From Brevifilum sp029548365 (GTDB taxonomy: Bacteria > Chloroflexota > Anaerolineae > Anaerolineales > Anaerolineaceae), in the NCBI GenBank assembly GCA_035376985.1, contig DAOSSA010000005.1, forward strand, positions 1 to 64,000: DNA of 64,000 nucleotides, given 5' to 3'. Both the position numbers and the translations under genes were made by a program. The notes beneath the pieces were generated by a model that was given only the letters and a program-made list of their open reading frames with translations, made no database searches and was not told the DNA's origin. Each line of letters opens with the position of its first letter. Positions within the stretch are counted from its first letter, which is position 1. Positions 24,656 through 31,830 of this stretch are shown piece by piece.

Positions 24656-25279
24656 TTACCGGTTGTTCTCCCAAATCGCGATGACTTTGTCAGCATAGGC
24701 ATAACCCATATCCATGGGACCGTAGCGGAACAGGGCTTCTCGCAAGGAACCGGTTTTCGTGTACAGGTTTGCCAGCATTTGTGAGCCATAAGCCAGGTTG
24801 AATTCAGGGTCCTGTAATTCGGTAATGGTCGGGCGACTGGCGAAACAGGGCCCGTTAATGCACATGAACTCGGCAGCCAGCCCGTCGCGCGGCATGACCT
24901 GCATTAACCCCACAGCACCGCTGCTGGAATAGGCCAGGTGGTCGCCGCCACTTTCCTGCAGCATGACCGCCGCAATCAACCCGGCAGGCAGCCCGGTAAG
25001 GTCGGCATTGACTTCGATAAGCTGGCACCATTGCAGGAGGCGGGCAGGGTAGCTGCCTGGCAAAGAACAGGGGATCTCATCAGCTTGTGGTGTCGACGAG
25101 AGATGGTCTTCATGAAGCAGCGCACTTTCGTTACCTGCAGGCTGAGTCACGGCTGAGGCAGTCAGAGTCGGCGCCAGAAGGGCCTGGGGCGGCATCGGTG
25201 CTGTCGCTACAGTTCCGATCCAGATCACGATCATACAGCCGACAATCACGGCTGGGAAGACGATAATACGGCGCATCAT
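24656..25279 (-). CDS. Lytic transglycosylase (SLT domain)
   Basis: The 207-residue protein has an N-terminal signal or anchor (about 5-27), a short Ser/Thr linker, and a C-terminal SLT lysozyme-like domain that cleaves peptidoglycan to anhydro-muropeptides. The domain has the catalytic Glu in MLQESGGDHLAYSSSGAVGLMQVMP (split as MLQESGGDHLAY and SSSGAVGLMQVMP) and NLAYGSQMLANLY, both standard. Cysteine pairs (CSLPG...QWCQ and CINGPC) suggest disulfides outside the cell. Its promoter carries two LexA-like boxes (see 25302-25355), so it may be induced by DNA damage, as phage-type lysis enzymes are; no other phage gene is adjacent. Confidence 0.85.
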   Translation of the reverse strand: MMRRIIVFPAVIVGCMIVIWIGTVATAPMPPQALLAPTLTASAVTQPAGNESALLHEDHLSSTPQADEIPCSLPGSYPARLLQWCQLIEVNADLTGLPAGLIAAVMLQESGGDHLAYSSSGAVGLMQVMPRDGLAAEFMCINGPCFASRPTITELQDPEFNLAYGSQMLANLYTKTGSLREALFRYGPMDMGYAYADKVIAIWENNR

Positions 25280-25301
25280 TAACCTGCTTTCTACGATAAC
25301 A

Positions 25302-25355
25302 GAACATGAGTTCGATCAATGCCTCATAGAATAGCACATATGTTCTATTTGTCAA
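25302..25355 (-). promoter_or_regulatory. Transglycosylase promoter with two LexA-like boxes
   Basis: On the minus strand TTGACA (25355-25350) and TATTCT (25333-25328) are 16 bases apart. The spacer holds GAACATATGTGC (25345-25334), one mismatch from the GAACNNNNGTTC box bound by LexA of Gram-positive type. A second, exact copy GAACATGAGTTC (on the plus strand) is at 25302-25313, near +8 to +19. The double-operator arrangement is typical of a repressed promoter. Confidence 0.7.
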
Positions 25356-25482
25356 GGGTAAAGTATGGGATTGTGGAAAATCTTAACCGGCTCCATAAAT
25401 AAAACTCAAAAGGTTTTTTGAGCATTAATGGTTTGATCGGAATAGCGAAGGTGCTGGTCCGGGCTGGCTTTAATCCCGCTTT

Positions 25483-25543
25483 GGTCCGTACCAGTGGCAA
25501 AAGATGGTTGAATCACTAACACGGATTGCCACTGGTGTGGACC
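25483..25543. repeat. 18-bp arm inverted repeat
   Basis: GGTCCGTACCAGTGGCAA (25483-25500) and TTGCCACTGGTGTGGACC (25526-25543) pair as 5 + 11 bp interrupted by one 2-base mismatch, around a 25-base loop. It lies between the transglycosylase promoter and the dehydrogenase 3' end. There is no T-tract, so it is not a standard terminator. It may be an element end or an RNA structure. Confidence 0.6.
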
Positions 25544-25601
25544 GAATAGAAGCTCCCGCCATCACCCCCGGGGGCGGAAGACGGTTTTTACGATTTATGG
25601 A

Positions 25602-26681
25602 TCAGAGGGCTTCAAGGTCAAATGGCACACCAACAGCCTGCCCTGCTGAGATGAGAGATTCCACGATCTCACTTAATAGCGGTACGCCGTGCTCTCGATA
25701 ATTTTCCTCATTTTCAAATTCTTTTTCCCCGTGAATATAAATGCGATCCTGTCCAGGAATTTTGGGTGTCGCTTTTAACATGCGAATATAGTCATCCATG
25801 TCGGCTTTGAATTCGTCTACCGGTCGGAAGTTTTCAATTTTTATCGCTGCAAAGAAGTGACCAACATCCGCAGTGCTGTTTTTCCCCGGATGACCGACAT
25901 GATTGCCATAAGCAGCCCCGGATAAAGCCCCGGAGAGCAGATCCACCAGCAGGGACAGTCCGTAGCCTTTGTACCCGCGCAATTCGGCCGGACCGCCCAG
26001 GGGCAATAATGCCCCGCCCTGCAGAACTTCTCCAGGGGCTTGAGTCAGTTCGCCCTGTGCGTTGATGCCCCAGCCAGCCGGTATGGGCTGCCCCGATTTT
26101 TGGTGCACAGTAATGCGCCCAATGCTGACGATGCTGGTAGCCATGTCCAGGACATAGGGTTTTTCTGTGCCTGCGGGGATGGCTACTGCAATCGGGTTGG
26201 TGCCCAGAACAGCAGTTCGCCCAAAGGTGGGTGCGACCAGTGGCTGGGAATTGGTCAGGCTGATGCCAATCATATCTTCTGGCAGAGCCATCATGGCGTA
26301 ATAACCAGCAATGCCGTAGTGGTTGCTGTTGCGCACGGTTGTGATTGACAGTCCAGCCTGCTCCGCCAGTTCAATGCAGCGTGACATGGCTCGATATGCC
26401 ACCACCTGGCCGAGCCCATTACCGCCGTCTAAAGCGAGGGTTGCCGGGCTCTCCTGAATTACCTGAATCGTGGAGGCCGGGTCGATCGCGCCTTTCATCA
26501 GGCGGTCGCCATAGTAACTGTGCAACCTGATGACGCCGTGCGAGTTGATCCCGCGCAGGTCAGCAGAGACGAGCACATCCGCGGCAATGTGAGCATCGAT
26601 TTCCGGCACATTCAGTGCGATAAAAAACCGGGCAACATAATCTTTCAGGGCTTCGACGGGGTAAATTAAGGTTTCAGGCAT
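25602..26681 (-). CDS. Malate/L-lactate dehydrogenase family (Ldh_2) oxidoreductase
   Basis: The 359-residue protein is of the NAD(P)-dependent Ldh_2 family (YlbC, malate, ureidoglycolate and 2,3-diketogulonate dehydrogenases), unrelated to classical LDH. It has SADLRGINSHGVIRL at about 41-55, NSNHYGIAGYYAMMA with the catalytic His region at about 118-132, and LDMATSIVSIGRI. The ATG at 26681 has GAGGAG six bases upstream. The reaction is reduction of a 2-oxoacid or its reverse; the substrate is not decided by these motifs. It is divergent from GDPD, with an operator-like palindrome between them. Confidence 0.85.
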   Translation of the reverse strand: MPETLIYPVEALKDYVARFFIALNVPEIDAHIAADVLVSADLRGINSHGVIRLHSYYGDRLMKGAIDPASTIQVIQESPATLALDGGNGLGQVVAYRAMSRCIELAEQAGLSITTVRNSNHYGIAGYYAMMALPEDMIGISLTNSQPLVAPTFGRTAVLGTNPIAVAIPAGTEKPYVLDMATSIVSIGRITVHQKSGQPIPAGWGINAQGELTQAPGEVLQGGALLPLGGPAELRGYKGYGLSLLVDLLSGALSGAAYGNHVGHPGKNSTADVGHFFAAIKIENFRPVDEFKADMDDYIRMLKATPKIPGQDRIYIHGEKEFENEENYREHGVPLLSEIVESLISAGQAVGVPFDLEAL

Positions 26682-26834
26682 GTTTTTCTCCTCAGGGTCA
26701 AAATCACCGATGATTATAATACACGTTGCCCCGCATGAGGTTATCGATCTTGCAGACGGTTGGCTTCAACAGAAAATCTTACTCTAAAGAGCCGGTTATT
26801 TCGATTTAAGCACATTCTTTTAGCCTGGCCTTCA

Positions 26835-26854
26835 AATCAAACCTGGGTTTGATT
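26835..26854. promoter_or_regulatory. Operator-like 20-bp inverted repeat
   Basis: AATCAAACC (26835-26843) and GGTTTGATT (26846-26854) form a perfect 9-bp inverted repeat with a 2-base centre. It lies between the divergent dehydrogenase and GDPD genes, where a regulator could control both. No regulator gene is adjacent. Confidence 0.5.
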
Positions 26855-26883
26855 CATAGGGATGTTGGAAGGTACACTGCAGG

Positions 26884-26912
26884 GTTACAGGCTTTATTCT
26901 GCGTGCTATAAT
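26884..26912 (+). promoter_or_regulatory. Promoter of GDPD gene
   Basis: GTTACA (26884-26889) and a perfect TATAAT (26907-26912) are 17 bases apart, 20 bases before the start codon. A very similar GTTACA-N18-TATAAT stands before the membrane-protein gene at 34438. Confidence 0.6.
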
Positions 26913-26931
26913 TAGCAAGAAGGAGAAGAAA

Positions 26932-27639
26932 ATGAATAATCCCAAGATCATAGCCCATCGGGGAGCAAGCGGGCATGCACCTGAAAACACGATGGCGGCC
27001 TTTCGGTTAGCGATGGAACATCATGCGGATGGCATTGAACTCGACGTGATGCTTTCCAGGGATGGTCATATCGTTGTTATCCATGATGCCACGGTTGACC
27101 GCACCACGAATGGTACTGGCAAAGTCAGCACGCTGACCCTTGAAGAACTGCAAAAACTGGACGCTGGAAATGGCGAACACATCCCGACCCTGCAGGAGGT
27201 TCTGGATGCGTTCGGCGATCAATGGTTGATCAATATCGAATTAAAGAACTACGCCACCCCCTTTGACAGACTGCCGGTTGTGGTCGCCCAGATGGTCAAA
27301 CGTATGGGATTAACGGATTCGGTGATCATCTCATCCTTCATTCCTTTCAACTTCCCCCGCTTCCGCCGGCATTGTCCGAATGTGAAACTGGGATTACTGA
27401 CCCTGCCCGGGCATGCAAAATTGAAGCTTTGGCGATTATTTCGATATGACGCCCTTCATCCTTATTTTGAAGACGTTGATGCTGACCTGGTGGCAGCAGA
27501 AAAGGCGCACCAGCGACAGATCAATACCTACACCGTTGATGAACCCGCCGATATTCGCCGGCTGGCTGCCTTGGGTGTTGACAGCATTATCACCAACCTG
27601 CCGCAAGAAGCTCGCACCGCCCTGGAGACTGCTGCGTGA
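26932..27639 (+). CDS. Glycerophosphodiester phosphodiesterase
   Basis: The enzyme splits glycerophosphodiesters to glycerol-3-phosphate and an alcohol. The 235-residue protein has the family's AHRGASGHAPENTMAAF at about 8-24 (catalytic His-Arg and the metal Glu), ELDVMLSRDGHIVVIHDATVDRTTNG (second catalytic His), and the IELK metal-binding motif. No signal peptide, so it is cytoplasmic like UgpQ. AAGGAG precedes the ATG. The stop codon overlaps the GTG start of the next gene, so the two are translationally coupled. Confidence 0.9.
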   Translation: MNNPKIIAHRGASGHAPENTMAAFRLAMEHHADGIELDVMLSRDGHIVVIHDATVDRTTNGTGKVSTLTLEELQKLDAGNGEHIPTLQEVLDAFGDQWLINIELKNYATPFDRLPVVVAQMVKRMGLTDSVIISSFIPFNFPRFRRHCPNVKLGLLTLPGHAKLKLWRLFRYDALHPYFEDVDADLVAAEKAHQRQINTYTVDEPADIRRLAALGVDSIITNLPQEARTALETAA

Positions 27640-30506
27640 CAAGATTCTGGCGCTCATTTCGCTGTTTGATGGTTTTATTTTTTCTCCTGGCAACGCCGGG
27701 TGTAATGCCCGCGCAGGCACGGGAAACCTCAAAAGCGGAAGCATTACTTCAAACCATGAGCGCCGAAGAAAAAGTCAGCCAGCTTTTCCTGGTCACCTTT
27801 GAAGGCAATCGGGTTGACGAGGATTCTAAGATATTTCAGTTGCTTTCGAAGTATCAAATAGGCGGCGTTGTATTGCGCGCTGACAAAAACAATTTTTCAG
27901 AAGAAGAGACGACCGCCTCACTACAAGAATTAACGCAGAGTTTACAGGAAATTGTGTGGGAAGCCTCCTCGCAGGTGGTCGATATCGAAGATACGGGGCA
28001 CACACAGGGCTTCACTTTTGTTCCCTTATTGATCGGGGTTCAACAATTGGGTAATGGATACCCGGGCGATCAGATTTTATTTGGCGTGGAGCAACTGCCC
28101 TCACACCTGGCAATTGGCGCCAGTTGGGACCTGAGCCTGGCAAACCAGGTTGGTGAAATTCTGGGCAACCAGTTGAGTTCGTTGGGGATCAATTTATATT
28201 TGGGTCCGAATTTAGATGTGCTTGAAACGGTTAATAACGAGGCAGCCAGCTCGCTGGGGGTCAATGCCTTTGGCGGGAACCCCTTTTGGGTGGGAGAAAT
28301 GGGAAAAGCCTTCGTCAGCGGTTTGCATACGGGCAGTAATAACCGCATGCTGGTTGTGGCTCAGAATTTTCCGGGAACGGGGAATTCTGATCGGACTCCG
28401 GACCAGGAAGTCTCGACGGTTCGAAAATCACTGGACCAGTTGACACAGGTGGAATTGGTGCCGTATTTCTCCGTTACAACGCCACCAGTCGGGTCTGCTG
28501 GGCGCGTGGATGGCTTGATGATTTCGCACAACCGCTATCAGGGCTTTCAGGGGAATATCCGGGCGAGCACCCGGCCGATCAGTTTTGATTCAAATGCGAT
28601 TCAACAGGTCTTTTCCCTGTCTGAATTTGCCTCCTGGCGTGAGGAAGGCGGGCTGCTCATCAGCGATAACCTCGGTAGCGGTGCCATCAGGCGTTTCTTT
28701 GATCCAAACGATACAAATTTTGATGCTCGGCAGGCGGCGCGCAATGCTTTCCTGGCGGGTAATGACATCCTTTACATGGATAATTTTATTTCCACAGGTG
28801 ACCCCGACCCGTATACAACCCTTGTTTCGACGATTGATTCTTTTGTTCAGAAATACCGCGAAGACTCAGCCTTTGCCAGAAGGGTGGATATCTCAGTGTT
28901 ACGTATTTTAGAATCAAAAAGCAAAATTAACCCTAACTTTGTCTTTCCGCGCGTGTCGAATGGTGTTGTTGAAGCATACAGCACAGCCCAGGAAACCACA
29001 TTTGATGTCGCACAGGCAGCTGTGACCTTGCTCAGTCCCAGCGCACAAGAACTGGACACGCTTCTCCCTGATCCACCGTTGTGGTACGAACGCGTGATGA
29101 TTTTTACCGATGTTCGCACGATTTCCAGTTGCGATGGTTGTCCTTCAACGACAGCGATTGGCACCCATGCACTGGCCAACGCCCTGGTTAATCTTTATGG
29201 ACCTCAGGCAGGCGGACAAATCCTTCAAAACCGAATCAGCTCGTATTCTTTCACGCAGCTGACCGAGTTTTTGGATAACCTTGAAACGGATATGGCAGAG
29301 CTGATCGGATCAAATCTTCAGTCTGCGAACTGGTTGGTTTTCAACACTCTCAACATTTCGGAGAATATTCCGTCCTCGGCTGCGTTGCGGCGGATTCTGG
29401 CTGAGCGCCCCGAGTTATTATCAGAGAAAAAAGTAATCATTTTTGCCCTGGATTCACCGATCTATCTGGATGCCACTGAAATTTCTAAGGTCACGGCTTA
29501 TTATGGTCTGTTTAGCAAAGCGCCTGCTTTTTTGGATGTGGCTGCACGGGTCTTGATGCAGGAGTACGTCCCGCCAGGAGCACTGCCCGTATCATTGAGT
29601 ACAGTCGGTTATGATCTGGGTATCGTCACTGCGCCCAATCCAAACCAGGTGATCCGCCTGGAGCTGGTCATGCCCGTGGAAGCAGAGCAAGCGCCTGCCG
29701 CTAGCGTTGAGGCGGAACAGGATGTCGGTGAACCAGGGGTAGAAGCGGATATTATCTTTGATATAACCCTGACGCCCGCGCCGACGCCGCTGCCGAGCTT
29801 TAAGGTGGGCGATTTGATCACCATTCGCACCTCGCCAATTCTGGACCACAATCAGAACATTGTGCCTGATGGCACCCTGGTACGCTTCGACTTTCGCATC
29901 TCAGGCGAGCCTGATATCACCCAGCAGTTCGAAGCCACTACCCAGGGTGGTGTGGCGTTTTTTAATTACCGGATTGAATCTGCAGGGGGCATGGATGTTA
30001 TCGCTTCAAGTGGTATGGCGACCCGGTCAGAGACATTAAAAATCAACATTTCTCCCGAGGGAATCATGTCATTTTATGCGTTTACGCCGACGCCATTGGT
30101 TTCTCCAACGCCGGAACCCACGCCAACGGCAACGATCACGGCTACCCTGCAGCCCACTCCCACCAGCACCCCCGAACCCCTACCCGCCAGCTATCCATCC
30201 CTGGGCGATTGGGCTTTTGGTGTTCTGGTGATGGGAATTGGTGGCGCCCTGGCATTTATGATCGGCTTGTTGTGGTGGGGTTCATCACGTTGGGGCTTGC
30301 GCTCTGCTTTATGCGCGCTGATCGGCGGCCTGGGTGCTTACACCTATCTCAACCTGGGTATCAGTGGCGTTAAAGATTGGATCCAGCAATCCGGGACCCT
30401 GTATGTGATTGAGATTGTGGTTGTGGGGTTATTAATCGGGTGGATCGCGGCTTTGATCTGGTGGATGAGGACTGAGGGGCGCTACCCAAAGCGAAATCGC
30501 CGCTAA
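27636..30506 (+). CDS. GH3-like (NagZ-like) surface protein lacking usual catalytic residues
   Basis: The 956-residue protein has a signal peptide (about 1-29), a GH3 N-terminal-like domain (MSAEEKVSQLFLVTF; PLLIGVQQLGNGYPG; LMISHNRYQG; LLISDNLGSGAI), a C-terminal GH3-like part, an Ig-like region (about 720-800), a Thr/Pro linker (about 815-845) and three membrane spans at the C-terminus. NagZ-type enzymes have KHFPGHG with essential His; here it reads QNFPGTG, so the acid/base loop is lost. It may be a binding or scaffolding protein rather than a beta-N-acetylhexosaminidase. The GTG at 27636 overlaps the GDPD stop. Confidence 0.75.
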   Translation: MTRFWRSFRCLMVLFFLLATPGVMPAQARETSKAEALLQTMSAEEKVSQLFLVTFEGNRVDEDSKIFQLLSKYQIGGVVLRADKNNFSEEETTASLQELTQSLQEIVWEASSQVVDIEDTGHTQGFTFVPLLIGVQQLGNGYPGDQILFGVEQLPSHLAIGASWDLSLANQVGEILGNQLSSLGINLYLGPNLDVLETVNNEAASSLGVNAFGGNPFWVGEMGKAFVSGLHTGSNNRMLVVAQNFPGTGNSDRTPDQEVSTVRKSLDQLTQVELVPYFSVTTPPVGSAGRVDGLMISHNRYQGFQGNIRASTRPISFDSNAIQQVFSLSEFASWREEGGLLISDNLGSGAIRRFFDPNDTNFDARQAARNAFLAGNDILYMDNFISTGDPDPYTTLVSTIDSFVQKYREDSAFARRVDISVLRILESKSKINPNFVFPRVSNGVVEAYSTAQETTFDVAQAAVTLLSPSAQELDTLLPDPPLWYERVMIFTDVRTISSCDGCPSTTAIGTHALANALVNLYGPQAGGQILQNRISSYSFTQLTEFLDNLETDMAELIGSNLQSANWLVFNTLNISENIPSSAALRRILAERPELLSEKKVIIFALDSPIYLDATEISKVTAYYGLFSKAPAFLDVAARVLMQEYVPPGALPVSLSTVGYDLGIVTAPNPNQVIRLELVMPVEAEQAPAASVEAEQDVGEPGVEADIIFDITLTPAPTPLPSFKVGDLITIRTSPILDHNQNIVPDGTLVRFDFRISGEPDITQQFEATTQGGVAFFNYRIESAGGMDVIASSGMATRSETLKINISPEGIMSFYAFTPTPLVSPTPEPTPTATITATLQPTPTSTPEPLPASYPSLGDWAFGVLVMGIGGALAFMIGLLWWGSSRWGLRSALCALIGGLGAYTYLNLGISGVKDWIQQSGTLYVIEIVVVGLLIGWIAALIWWMRTEGRYPKRNRR

Positions 30507-30557
30507 ACCTTGGCATGACGAGCTTCTTCTATTGTTGCAGGAGGGGAGACTTTGACG

Positions 30558-31544
30558 TTAAAAATTCCGGATCAGGGTGAGCAAGAAACTGATCACCATT
30601 AAACCTCCCGCCAGGTAAAGCAGGACCATTTCCGGTTTTTGTACCAGTTTGGGTTGCAGGCGATCACGACGATAGGGTTTGGATGCGGGGGCATCCTCCA
30701 AAAACAAGGCTTTGACAAATGCATCAATATCATTTGGGCGATCTTCCGGGTGCAATTGCAGTGCCCAATGAATAGCACGTTCGGTGCGTACACTGATATT
30801 GGAGTTGATCGTCCTGGAGCGGGGCAGGGCGTCCGGGTTCAGAAAGCGGTCGCGGACGTTAAGGGGAGGTTCGTTGGTCAGCAAGTGGTAAAGCGTTCCG
30901 CCAAAGGCAAAAATATCGCTGCGAGCGTCGGTGTGTCCTGAATCACCGCCGTATTGTTCCAGAGGTGTATACAGGGCAGTGCCCTGTCCCTGGAGGATGG
31001 TGATGGTTACCTCGCCGGGCGCCAGCATCTTCACCAGGCCAAAATCAACCAGTTTGAGCAGCCCGTTGGGAGTGAGTTTGAGGTTGCTGGGTTTGATATC
31101 GCGGTGCACAATCGGCGGGTCCTGGGTGTGCAGGTATTTGAGCGCATCAGCGATTTGGCTGGCCCAGTCGAGAACATCTTCTTCGGGTAAAAAGGCTTGT
31201 TTTTGTCGGGCTTCAATCATTAACTGGCGCAGGTCTTTGCCCGGGACATAATCCATCACCAGGTAATCGCGATCGCTTATCGAAAAGAAATCCGACACCT
31301 TTGGCAGGTTGGGGTGATCCAGGCGCGCCAAAACCGTTGCTTCGCGCTGAAATTGATCGCGCGCTTCATTGAGCATCGCCTCGGGAAAAGCCAGGTCGTA
31401 CTCAACCTCTTTAACGGCACACAGGCGGCCTTCCAGGCGTTGATCTTCAGCCAGGTAGATGCACCCCATTCCGCCCTGGCCGATGATCTGTTTAATCTGA
31501 TAGCGGTTATGTAATACCGTACCAGCCTTGATTGGGACTGGCAT
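30558..31544 (-). CDS. Ser/Thr protein kinase (Hanks type) with C-terminal membrane anchor
   Basis: The 328-residue protein has the full kinase set: glycine loop IGQGGMGCIYLAED (about 20-33), the AVKEVEY lysine, HRDIKPSNLKL catalytic loop, DFGLVKM metal loop, and an APE-region variant. One membrane span lies at about 304-324; there is no extracellular sensor (no PASTA), so the kinase faces the cytoplasm. The ATG at 31544 has GAGG nine bases upstream; a TTG at 31559 overlaps this and is rejected. An FHA-domain regulator, a typical phosphopeptide reader, is encoded at 54729, but a link is only inference. Confidence 0.9.
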   Translation of the reverse strand: MPVPIKAGTVLHNRYQIKQIIGQGGMGCIYLAEDQRLEGRLCAVKEVEYDLAFPEAMLNEARDQFQREATVLARLDHPNLPKVSDFFSISDRDYLVMDYVPGKDLRQLMIEARQKQAFLPEEDVLDWASQIADALKYLHTQDPPIVHRDIKPSNLKLTPNGLLKLVDFGLVKMLAPGEVTITILQGQGTALYTPLEQYGGDSGHTDARSDIFAFGGTLYHLLTNEPPLNVRDRFLNPDALPRSRTINSNISVRTERAIHWALQLHPEDRPNDIDAFVKALFLEDAPASKPYRRDRLQPKLVQKPEMVLLYLAGGLMVISFLLTLIRNF

Positions 31545-31611
31545 CGTCTTAAACCTCAACTGAACACTTCCCGACCCAACGCGTGTGGGTCTTCTCTCCT
31601 CATAGTATTAC

Positions 31612-31637
31612 CGGCTTAACTTTCGGCGTTTAGCCGG
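31612..31637. other. Hairpin in the kinase-priA divergent region
   Basis: CCGGCTTAAC and GTTTAGCCGG pair at 9 of 10 positions around a short loop. It lies in the 285-base divergent region between the kinase and priA. Function unclear. Confidence 0.35.
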
Positions 31638-31766
31638 CTCTCGCCCATCCAGCGGGGCAACAACGGGATGCTGGATAAGCGCATTCAATGGGTATTTTAC
31701 CCGGAATGAGTTTGAATTGGTAGTACCCATATTGATTAAGCCCTGGTTAGAAGCGATGTTTGGGCA

Positions 31767-31781
31767 GGTGATCCGATCACC
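31767..31781. promoter_or_regulatory. Operator-like palindrome upstream of priA
   Basis: GGTGATC and GATCACC are a perfect 7-bp inverted repeat with a 1-base centre, about 50 bases before the priA ATG. It could be a regulator site; no match to a named operator is claimed. Confidence 0.35.
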
Positions 31782-31830
31782 CTCCTATCCCAAGCGGCAA
31801 TGGGATCATCATTCAGGGTAAAATTGTGAT

